This document shows, in pieces, positions 8,645-16,717 of a DNA stretch of 64,000 nucleotides (positions within the stretch are counted from its first letter, which is position 1; every line of letters starts with the position of its first letter). Both the position numbers and the translations under genes were made by a program. Source of the DNA: Lachnospiraceae bacterium (GTDB lineage: Bacteria > Bacillota > Clostridia > Lachnospirales > Lachnospiraceae); assembly GCA_017449075.1 (NCBI GenBank), contig JAFSKG010000013.1, positions 1 through 64,000 on the forward strand, given 5' to 3'. The notes under the pieces are model-generated. The model saw nothing but the letters and a program-made list of their open reading frames with translations. It was not told the origin of the DNA and did not search any database.

Positions 8645-10378
8645 TTAACTATTTTGCACATCGTATATTTCTTTATACAAACTACAATTTTTTAATAACT
8701 CATCATGACTATCATATGCAATAACTCTACCATTATCCATGACAATTATTTTATCGCATTCTCTTATAGAAATTATTCTTTGTGAAATGATGATTTTAGT
8801 GGTATCAGGTAATTTATTCTTTATGCCATTTCTAATTTTTGCATCCGTCTTAGTGTCTACTGCAGAAGTCGAATCATCGAAGATAAGTATTTTAGGTTTC
8901 TTCAATATAGTTCTTGCAATAGAAAGTCTCTGCTTCTGACCACCTGAAAAGTTATTTCCACTTTGCTCAACTACTGAGTCAAAACCGTCAGGCAATTCAT
9001 TAATAAACTCCAAAGCCGAAGCTATGTCACAGGCTTCTTTCATATCTTCAGTTGTAGCATTTTCATTGCCAAATCTAAGGTTACTTGCTATGGTTCCAGA
9101 GAATAATACATTCTTTTGAAGAACTATACCAATTGACTTTCTTAAAGTGTTCAAATCATAATCTTTTACGTTTTGTCCACCAACAACCACCTTTCCATCA
9201 GTCGTATCATAAAGCCTTGGTATTAAATTCACGAAGCTTGATTTACCAGATCCAGTTCCACCAATTATACCTATCATTTCTCCGCTATTGATTTTTATAT
9301 TTATATCCTTTAATACCCTTGATTTCGCGTCTTCTTTATATTTAAAATTAACATTTTGGAATTCAATAGAACCATCCTTAACTTCATATATTGGGTTTTC
9401 GGGATTTTTAATTCTTGTATCTTCAACTAAAACTTCTTGTACTCTCTTTATAGATGCATAAGATATAACAAGCATGACGTAAATCATACTCATAAACATA
9501 AGACTCATAAGCATCTGTAATCCATAAGTTATTAAACTCATAAGTTTTCCAGTGGTAAGACCTAGTTCTGGATTATTGCCAGATGCGATTATGGCTTTAG
9601 CTCCAATCCATGATATGATTATGAGTATAGTGTAAATAGATATATTCATAAATGGATCCCAAAGAGCCACATATGTCTCTGCTTTTACTGAATAATCATA
9701 TATGTCATCAGCTGATTTCTTCATCTTATTATACTCATAGTCTTCTCTATTAAATGTCTTAACAACTCGTATACCATGAATATTTTCAGACATAATATTG
9801 TTTAACGAATCAAATGCATTAAACATCTTTTCAAAAATAGGCATTGCCAACTTTGATAAAAGTATAAATGAAATAAGTAATGCTGGTATCATATATGTAA
9901 AGTATTTTGCGATTTCAGCATTGATACTGAAAGCAAAATATAATGAAAAGAAGCACATAGATAGAGATCTAACAGCACCTCTTATAACCATCTGAAATGA
10001 TCTCTGTACATTCGCTATATCTGTTGTACTTCTTGTCACGAGGGACCCAGTAGAAAACTTATCAATATTTGCAAATGCAAATGTCTGTAACTTTCTAAAT
10101 AATCTTTCTCTCAAATCAAATGCAAAGCCAGTACCAGCCCTTACTGCAAAAAGAGCACAGAAGATACCAGAAAGTGCCTGTCCAATTACAAGTGCAATAA
10201 TAATAAAACCAAACTTATAAACATTATGCATATCGCTACTCTCTATCCCTAAGTCTATAAGTTTTGCCATCATAAAAGGAACTATTATCTCAAAACCAGT
10301 CTCAAAAAGAATAAAGAAAATTGACAATAGCGATTCCTTCTTTACTTTCAATATACTATTTTTAAATACATTTAGCAT
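8645..10378 (-). CDS. ABC exporter half-transporter, degenerate-site partner
   Basis: The 577-residue protein has a six-helix membrane domain followed by an ATPase domain with Walker A GGTGSGKSS and signature FSGGQKQRLS. The Walker B region reads LIFDDSTSAVD, so Asp replaces the catalytic Glu. The H-loop reads ISQRI, so Gln replaces His. This is the pattern of the non-hydrolysing subunit in heterodimeric exporters such as TM287/288 and LmrCD. It pairs with the product of the gene just downstream. The start codon shares one base with the stop of priA (TAATG), so it is translationally coupled to that gene. Confidence 0.9.
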   Translation of the reverse strand: MLNVFKNSILKVKKESLLSIFFILFETGFEIIVPFMMAKLIDLGIESSDMHNVYKFGFIIIALVIGQALSGIFCALFAVRAGTGFAFDLRERLFRKLQTFAFANIDKFSTGSLVTRSTTDIANVQRSFQMVIRGAVRSLSMCFFSLYFAFSINAEIAKYFTYMIPALLISFILLSKLAMPIFEKMFNAFDSLNNIMSENIHGIRVVKTFNREDYEYNKMKKSADDIYDYSVKAETYVALWDPFMNISIYTILIIISWIGAKAIIASGNNPELGLTTGKLMSLITYGLQMLMSLMFMSMIYVMLVISYASIKRVQEVLVEDTRIKNPENPIYEVKDGSIEFQNVNFKYKEDAKSRVLKDINIKINSGEMIGIIGGTGSGKSSFVNLIPRLYDTTDGKVVVGGQNVKDYDLNTLRKSIGIVLQKNVLFSGTIASNLRFGNENATTEDMKEACDIASALEFINELPDGFDSVVEQSGNNFSGGQKQRLSIARTILKKPKILIFDDSTSAVDTKTDAKIRNGIKNKLPDTTKIIISQRIISIRECDKIIVMDNGRVIAYDSHDELLKNCSLYKEIYDVQNS

Positions 10379-12447
10379 TATTCTATATCAAATATTATCT
10401 TTAATAAATTTCTTTTATCTGAATACTCTTTAAACTTTTTACTTATTGTCCTATACTTTTTTGCCTCATCTATAGAACTACACTTTACTATTATTTTTTT
10501 GAAATGTATATCTTTTACTTTTTCTGGATTAGTCTTAGTTGGTCCCAATATTTTAGCATTTGTGTCATTTTTATTGTCAAGTACGACTTTTAAATTTTGC
10601 ATAAAAGTGCTTAGATATGCTTCATTATTTGCTCCAACTCTTATGTTTAGAAGTTTCGAAAATGGAGGGTATGATAATTTCTTCCTCTGCTTTAGTTCTT
10701 CATTGTAAAACTTTTCATAGTTTTGCTCTTTTACTAAATCATACACAAAACTATCACTATCATAACACTGAATTATTGATTCGCCACTTATCTTTCTTCC
10801 ACTTCTCCCCACGCACTGAGTTAATAATGCAAAGGTATCTTCTGAAGCTTTATATGACTCTGTATATAGACTTAGGTCTGCTCTCATGATAGCCACTAAA
10901 GTTACATTTGGGAAATCATGACCTTTTACTATCATTTGAGTGCCTATCAATATGTCAGCCTTTCCATTTCTAAACTTTTCAATAATCTTATCATGTCCAT
11001 CTTTTACGCTAGTAGTATCCCTATCCATTCTCAAGACTTTTGCATTTGGAAACAAATCAATGCACATCTCTTCAAGTTTCTCAGTCCCCATACCATATTT
11101 TTCTATCTCACTTGATTTACATATAGGACAAAGCATAGGTTCTCTAATTTCATAACCACAGTAATGACATTTAAGCATACCATCTGAATGCGACACTAGA
11201 GCTACATCACAATGAGGACATTTATAGGTATTACCACAATTCTTACAAGTGAATATAGTATTGTATCCTCTTCTATTCATATATAGCATCACTTGCTCTT
11301 TTTTATCTAGTCTATCATTTATTTTTTCAATCAACACTTTTGAAAAAACCGATTTATTGCCAGACTTAACTTCTTCTTTCATATCAACTATTAAAACTTC
11401 TGGCAGAGTTGAACTTGCTCTTTTAGTTAATTTATATAGTGAGATATCATTGTCTTTTCTATTTGCCTCATAGTATAAATCTATATTTGGAGTCGCAGAT
11501 AAAGTTATAAGCGTTGCATTTTGTTCCTTGCATCTAAATCTTGCCACATCTATAGTATTGTATCTTGGTATAGTTTCTGATTTGTATGATGAGTCATTTA
11601 CCTCATCCATAACTACAAGTCCTAGATTATCAAATGGTGCAAAGATAGCGCTTCTTGGTCCCACAAGTATTGATGTTTTACCATCTTCACATTTCTTATA
11701 TTGTATATACTTATCGCCCTCACTCATTCTTGAATGAATTATAGCTATATTTTCTGAAAACTTTTCTTTAAGTCTTATTACAGTTTGATGTGTAAGTGCA
11801 ATTTCAGGGATAAGAACTATCACCTGTTTTCCATCTTTAATTACTTCTTCTATTATTTTAAGATATACTTCTGTCTTTCCAGAACCAGTAACTCCATATA
11901 TCAAATGTTCTGAAAAAGTACCTTTTTTATAATTAATTAATACGCTTTTGATAATTTTATTTTGCTCGTCATTTAGTACAATATCTTCTCTAGTCTTCTT
12001 ATCATCGTCATTAATATTATACTTTGAAATGGCATCAACTTGTTTCTTGTTCTTTCTTACAATTCTCTTTACCGGCAAAACTGTTTTAATGCAGTTTTGA
12101 ATCGGAGCACTATACTCTCTGCACAAAAAAATTGCAATCTTAAATAAAATCTGCTTAACGGCAATCTTTTTTGTTGCCAAAGATTTAATTACTTTTAGCT
12201 TATCTACAAAATCATTCTTTTTGAAATATTCATCATTTTGATAAAACTTTTTTTCTTTTAGTTGCTCAAAATCAAGTATCTCAAGCACATATCCTTCTTT
12301 ATCTTTGTTATTGACTCCAAATGGAATAATAACCTTATCGCCTTCTTTTATCTCATTTACAAGTTCATTAGGTATCACATAGATAAAAGGCTTATTTAAG
12401 GATTCAGCACTAATGTCAACTATTATACTTGCAAATACTTTATCCAT
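10378..12447 (-). CDS. priA: Primosomal protein N' (replication restart helicase)
   Basis: PriA recognises stalled forks and reloads the replicative helicase. The 689-residue protein has an N-terminal DNA-binding domain, Walker A GVTGSGKT at 185-192, the zinc-binding Cys clusters (CKNCGNTYKCPHC, then CHYCG and CPIC) and the C-terminal helicase motifs including ADILIGTQM. It is somewhat shorter than the E. coli protein. Motif II, normally DEEH, reads DEVN at residues 281-284, checked in the DNA at about 11602-11613; the following DSSYK is conserved. The gene lies between the murE-like gene (6-bp gap) and the exporter pair. Confidence 0.92.
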   Translation of the reverse strand: MDKVFASIIVDISAESLNKPFIYVIPNELVNEIKEGDKVIIPFGVNNKDKEGYVLEILDFEQLKEKKFYQNDEYFKKNDFVDKLKVIKSLATKKIAVKQILFKIAIFLCREYSAPIQNCIKTVLPVKRIVRKNKKQVDAISKYNINDDDKKTREDIVLNDEQNKIIKSVLINYKKGTFSEHLIYGVTGSGKTEVYLKIIEEVIKDGKQVIVLIPEIALTHQTVIRLKEKFSENIAIIHSRMSEGDKYIQYKKCEDGKTSILVGPRSAIFAPFDNLGLVVMDEVNDSSYKSETIPRYNTIDVARFRCKEQNATLITLSATPNIDLYYEANRKDNDISLYKLTKRASSTLPEVLIVDMKEEVKSGNKSVFSKVLIEKINDRLDKKEQVMLYMNRRGYNTIFTCKNCGNTYKCPHCDVALVSHSDGMLKCHYCGYEIREPMLCPICKSSEIEKYGMGTEKLEEMCIDLFPNAKVLRMDRDTTSVKDGHDKIIEKFRNGKADILIGTQMIVKGHDFPNVTLVAIMRADLSLYTESYKASEDTFALLTQCVGRSGRKISGESIIQCYDSDSFVYDLVKEQNYEKFYNEELKQRKKLSYPPFSKLLNIRVGANNEAYLSTFMQNLKVVLDNKNDTNAKILGPTKTNPEKVKDIHFKKIIVKCSSIDEAKKYRTISKKFKEYSDKRNLLKIIFDIE

Positions 12448-12453
12448 ATATTA

Positions 12454-13881
12454 TTATAATTTGTCAATGATATCAAGTATCACTTCCCTATCAAGAAATC
12501 TAATTTTCTCACCATTCATTTCCATAAGAGGCTCGTGGCCTTTACCCATGACACAAATCACGTCGCCTTTCTTATGATGCTTAATTGCATACTCTATAGC
12601 CTCTCTTCTATCTTCTCTTATGATATATCCAGACTCTAAATCATCTTTTTTCTTATATTCCGAAAGTGTAGTTTCTATATCAGCAATTATATCAATTGTC
12701 TTTTCAAATCTTGAATTGTCGGCAGTCAAAACTATAAAATCGGCAAGTTTGCCTGTAACTTCTCCCATCCCATATCTTCTATCTTTCGATCTATTTCCTC
12801 CACAGCCAAATACAGCAACCACTCTCTTAGGATTTTCTTCGCGTATAGTGTTTAAAAATTTGAGCGCGCCATTATTTTCATATGAGAAATCCACTATCAC
12901 TTTAAAATCATCATCTTTATATACAAGTTCGCATCTTCCTGGGACTATAGTTTTTTCAAGCGCTCGACATATTACTTCATCTCCCACACCAAGTGCTTTC
13001 CCAAATGTATATGCTAGGTTTGCATTGTCATTATTATAAGAACCTGGCATCATAAGTTTGAACTTCCTTGTTTCACCTTTAAGATACAGTTTTACATTGT
13101 TCTTCTTGCATTCATCCTTAATTCTATCAAGGTAATCAGTATCAGAATTCACAACAGCATTTTTGCATTTTGAAAATATTTTAAGTTTTGAATTCAAATA
13201 GTCATCAAAATCAGTATGCTCATTTTCACCTATGTGTTCTGATGCAATATTAGTCCATACTGCATATTCAAAATTAATCCCATCTACTCTATTGTACTTA
13301 AGGCTTTGTGAAGATGCTTCCATAACTACATAGTCAATATTTACATCAAGCATCTTAGCAAAACTTTCATGTAAAATAAAACTCTCAGGTGTTGTATTAT
13401 CAGTAATTATATGTTCGTCTCCTATGAAAATGCCGATAGTCCCTATCATACCAACTTTGTGTCCACTTTCTTCCAATATGCTCTTAATCATGAAGGTGGT
13501 AGTTGTCTTACCCTTAGTTCCAGTAATAGCAACAATTTTAAGCCTTTCAGAAGCATCATCAAAGTAGTGCTTTGAAATAAGGGAAAGTGCATGTCTCGAA
13601 TTCTTTGTGGAAATAACTATTATATCATCTGGAAATTTATAATTTGAAATATTGTTATTACCCTCTTCAACTACTATGGCCTTTGCTCCGCTATTAATAA
13701 CTTCTTCTATCTTTGTGTGAGAGTCAAATCTAGATCCATTGAGACATACAAACAAGTCATCCTTCTTAACCAATCTTGAATCATAGACTAAATTATTGAT
13801 TTCTTTATCCTTTATCTCGCCGTTAATAACTTTATAGTCGAAACCACTAATTATTTTCTCTAACGAATGAATCAATTTCAT
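12454..13881 (-). CDS. murE: MurE-like UDP-MurNAc-tripeptide ligase
   Basis: Mur ligases add an amino acid to the UDP-MurNAc peptide in the cytoplasm, using ATP. The 475-residue protein has the MurE N-terminal domain, the P-loop GTKGKTTTT near residue 120, a TTPES substrate motif and the C-terminal domain with CGGNRSKDRR and MGKGHEP. The motif that selects the third residue reads DNSR; it is DNPR in diaminopimelate enzymes. The central segment around NIASEHIGENEH also differs from the usual DHLDYHG form. It may be a divergent MurE or a ligase with a different amino acid. Its start overlaps the end of the DHHW gene by 35 bp. Confidence 0.85.
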   Translation of the reverse strand: MKLIHSLEKIISGFDYKVINGEIKDKEINNLVYDSRLVKKDDLFVCLNGSRFDSHTKIEEVINSGAKAIVVEEGNNNISNYKFPDDIIVISTKNSRHALSLISKHYFDDASERLKIVAITGTKGKTTTTFMIKSILEESGHKVGMIGTIGIFIGDEHIITDNTTPESFILHESFAKMLDVNIDYVVMEASSQSLKYNRVDGINFEYAVWTNIASEHIGENEHTDFDDYLNSKLKIFSKCKNAVVNSDTDYLDRIKDECKKNNVKLYLKGETRKFKLMMPGSYNNDNANLAYTFGKALGVGDEVICRALEKTIVPGRCELVYKDDDFKVIVDFSYENNGALKFLNTIREENPKRVVAVFGCGGNRSKDRRYGMGEVTGKLADFIVLTADNSRFEKTIDIIADIETTLSEYKKKDDLESGYIIREDRREAIEYAIKHHKKGDVICVMGKGHEPLMEMNGEKIRFLDREVILDIIDKL

Positions 13882-15232
13882 TTTTATAATCTCCCAAAAT
13901 GTTATAAATGATTTCGCAAAGTTGTGGTAATACTATTCCTTCATTTCTTTCTACAAGAGTAATAACTATAGTGTCTGCCCTTTTTACTTCTTCCTTTATA
14001 AAGTCATCAGTAGCATTTGTAAAAGTATTGTAATACAATTCTTTAAAATCTTTAATAATAAATTCTTGCATTGATTCTCTAAATGAATCGCCAATTACAA
14101 ATACTTTTTTATCAAATCCTTGATTGCAGTGAGTTGTATATGAATCCATTGTTATTGGATTTTTTACAAATATTCTCTCAGGGTAGTGATTTGATTTATA
14201 ATTTTCAAACACATATTTAAAAGACATTGGCAATGTATCTACTGAAGTATTTCCGTAATATGCAAGATCGGCATCAAGCGCTGGTTCTTTTTTAAGTTTC
14301 AAGTCTCGAAGTGGTATGACTTCTAAACCAAGTGCTTTTTTTAACTCATTTGCAGCAATATATCCGCCCACAGAATTCCAGTGGCTATCATACTTTTTAT
14401 ATACGAGATAGTTCTTCTTATATTTCAACAATTCTTCTTTAGGATATAAGTATTTGATATCAGTATACTTTTTTATATACTCTCTCACATCTATAGGCAC
14501 TTCAGTGCTATCAACTATTTCCATAGTTGGCATATACTCGGGATATATTTCTTCTTTTTCTGGGCAAATCAAAATTACGAATTCTTTGCCAACAGCTTTA
14601 CACATATCATTGAGTTTAACATATGATTCAATGTGTTTTTTCATATTAGAACCAGTAGCAATTTTATTTGTGCCAAGATAATAAGGAATATTATTTTCAT
14701 TGAGGAAGAGCCAATCACTCTGCCCAACTATAACCCTTGGGTTATTTAGATATTTTATTGGGAACTCTATAGTGTCATCATATGGATCTATCTCCTCTTT
14801 GTATAATCCATGATTTAAAAACTTATCTACAGCATCATCCATAAATCTTTCTTCATGTACCAAAACGCTACTATCATCAAGCAATAAACCAGCTTTTTTC
14901 TTAGAAAAAAGTTTGAGCAGTTTACCTTCTATATTTTCTTTGTATGGTTCTTCAATCTTAGCATCAAGATATCTCTTAAACGAAATCAATATGGATCTAA
15001 AAGGCAATCTATCATTATAGTAATTCTCAACCTCATATGTCACTTTAGATAAATCAATAGCCTCACTCAAAGTTGCTTTGTTTCTTTTTTCATTTAAATC
15101 AAAATCAAGCGTCTCCATAATTTCTGGATAACCCATATTTAACCATGTTAGCACAGACCAAGAAATCATAGGTCCCGCAAGAACTATCATAAATAAAAGT
15201 ATAAATATTACATTTTGAAATCTCTTAAACAT
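13847..15232 (-). CDS. DHHW / AlgX-like extracellular O-acetyl transfer protein
   Basis: The 461-residue protein has one N-terminal membrane anchor (IFILLFMIVLAG) and an extracytoplasmic SGNH-like domain. Visible motifs are DSHWNSVGGY (the DHHW-type motif with Ser for the first His) and GDSFRE (nucleophile Ser block). Proteins of this group (DHHW, AlgJ/AlgX) place acetyl groups on cell-surface polysaccharides. The membrane partner that supplies the acetyl group is the MBOAT protein encoded immediately upstream with no gap. The target polymer is unknown; peptidoglycan or a secondary wall polymer is plausible given the murE-like gene next door. Confidence 0.82.
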   Translation of the reverse strand: MFKRFQNVIFILLFMIVLAGPMISWSVLTWLNMGYPEIMETLDFDLNEKRNKATLSEAIDLSKVTYEVENYYNDRLPFRSILISFKRYLDAKIEEPYKENIEGKLLKLFSKKKAGLLLDDSSVLVHEERFMDDAVDKFLNHGLYKEEIDPYDDTIEFPIKYLNNPRVIVGQSDWLFLNENNIPYYLGTNKIATGSNMKKHIESYVKLNDMCKAVGKEFVILICPEKEEIYPEYMPTMEIVDSTEVPIDVREYIKKYTDIKYLYPKEELLKYKKNYLVYKKYDSHWNSVGGYIAANELKKALGLEVIPLRDLKLKKEPALDADLAYYGNTSVDTLPMSFKYVFENYKSNHYPERIFVKNPITMDSYTTHCNQGFDKKVFVIGDSFRESMQEFIIKDFKELYYNTFTNATDDFIKEEVKRADTIVITLVERNEGIVLPQLCEIIYNILGDYKNEIDSFVRENN

Positions 15233-16717
15233 TTAAAATTGAAAATAAATAAACGGATTATATGTTCCACCAACTATGCTAAGTATAGACATAGCTAGTA
15301 TTGCAAGTTGAATTATCGCATCTATAAAACTAATAATAAATACATTTTTTATCTTATTATACAATTTGCCTAAAATTGACTGTATAATTCCCATCGAAAG
15401 TATAGCTACTATAAGAGTTGTGATGAACTTCATTGATAAGTATGTCATGATATTATACTTTGATTCAAAAGTAGTAAATTGCTTTATAAGCGTTATTGCT
15501 TCAAATATATTGTTACTTCTAAATACTAAAAACAAAAGTGTTGCAATTGTAAAAGTATATATCCAATTTATGATTTTAATTTTATTAAAATTGAGTAATT
15601 TAAGTAAGAATAGTTTTTCAATAATTTGTATAATTCCATACACTACACCCCATATAATAAATGTGAAATTGGCACCATGCCAAATACCAGTGAGTAAAAA
15701 TACTATCATTAGATTTAGGCAGGTTCTAAATATACCATGTCTATTTCCTCCAAGTGGTATGTATACGTATTCTTTAAACCACGTTGAAAGTGATATATGC
15801 CATCTTCTCCAAAAGTCAGTTATTGAAAGAGCCATATATGGATAATTAAAGTTTTCTTTAAATTCAAAGCCAAACATCAGCCCGAGACCAATTGCCATAT
15901 CTGAGTAACCAGAAAAATCATAATATATCTGAAATGCATATGATATAGTGACCAACAATACAATCCAAAAGCCTAGATTGTTTAAATCAAGTTTCCAAAT
16001 GCTATCAACTACAAGAGCAAATGTATTTGCAAGTAACACTTTCTTGCCAAGTCCATAGCAAAATCTTTTTATACCTTTTGTAAACTTGTTTAAACTCTCT
16101 ACCCTGTTATTAATCTGAAGTGCAACATCTGAATATCTAACTATAGGACCGGCTATTAGTTGAGGGAAAAGCGCTACATAAAGTCCAAAGTCAAAAATAT
16201 TTCTTTGACTCTCTGCTTCCTTCCTATATACATCAATAACATACGACATGGCTTGGAAAGTAAAAAACGAAATGCCAATTGGCAACACAACTTTTTCAAA
16301 TCCTAGTTCACCAGTTCCTCTCATATATAAAATATTAGTCCAAAAAGTTGTTGCATCACTATGAGTCATTACCTGCTCTATAATTGCAACTATCATATTG
16401 AAATATTTAAAATATCCAAGATTAAGTAAATTGAGTAATATAGTAATAAATAGCACAAATCCTCTTAAAAACTTTTGCCTTGGCGAAAGCTTTGAGATTA
16501 TGTATCCACCAGTGAAATTAACAAGTATTGAAAAAATCATTATAGCAAGAAAATAAATGCCACCCCATGCATAAAAAACCAAACTTGATATCAAAAGAAA
16601 CGTGTTCTTTACACGAGTTTTAACATTTGGACTCTGAAATATTGAATTTAGAATGTAATAGACAATTATTACTATGGGTAAAAATATCCATAGAAATATC
16701 ATGGAACTAAAGAGCAT
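15233..16717 (-). CDS. MBOAT family membrane O-acyltransferase (AlgI/DltB-like)
   Basis: The 494-residue protein has about ten to twelve predicted membrane segments. It carries the MBOAT signature: YYDFSGYSDMAIGLG, DFWRRWHISLSTWFKEY and the catalytic His in GIWHGANF. AlgI-type proteins move acyl groups from the cytoplasmic donor across the membrane. The DHHW protein gene follows immediately, so the two act as a pair to O-acetylate a surface glycan. The gene directly abuts ftsK upstream (stop at 16718), so it belongs to the same long transcription unit. Confidence 0.9.
   Translation of the reverse strand: MLFSSMIFLWIFLPIVIIVYYILNSIFQSPNVKTRVKNTFLLISSLVFYAWGGIYFLAIMIFSILVNFTGGYIISKLSPRQKFLRGFVLFITILLNLLNLGYFKYFNMIVAIIEQVMTHSDATTFWTNILYMRGTGELGFEKVVLPIGISFFTFQAMSYVIDVYRKEAESQRNIFDFGLYVALFPQLIAGPIVRYSDVALQINNRVESLNKFTKGIKRFCYGLGKKVLLANTFALVVDSIWKLDLNNLGFWIVLLVTISYAFQIYYDFSGYSDMAIGLGLMFGFEFKENFNYPYMALSITDFWRRWHISLSTWFKEYVYIPLGGNRHGIFRTCLNLMIVFLLTGIWHGANFTFIIWGVVYGIIQIIEKLFLLKLLNFNKIKIINWIYTFTIATLLFLVFRSNNIFEAITLIKQFTTFESKYNIMTYLSMKFITTLIVAILSMGIIQSILGKLYNKIKNVFIISFIDAIIQLAILAMSILSIVGGTYNPFIYFQF

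Noticed and set aside
8645..10378. Loss of catalytic Glu in the exporter subunit as a sign of decay
   Set aside because: Asp for Glu and Gln for His are the normal state of one subunit in heterodimeric exporters, and its partner is intact.
12620..13039. 139-residue plus-strand frame inside the murE-like gene
   Set aside because: It is antisense to a well-supported Mur ligase and shows no motif or ribosome binding site.
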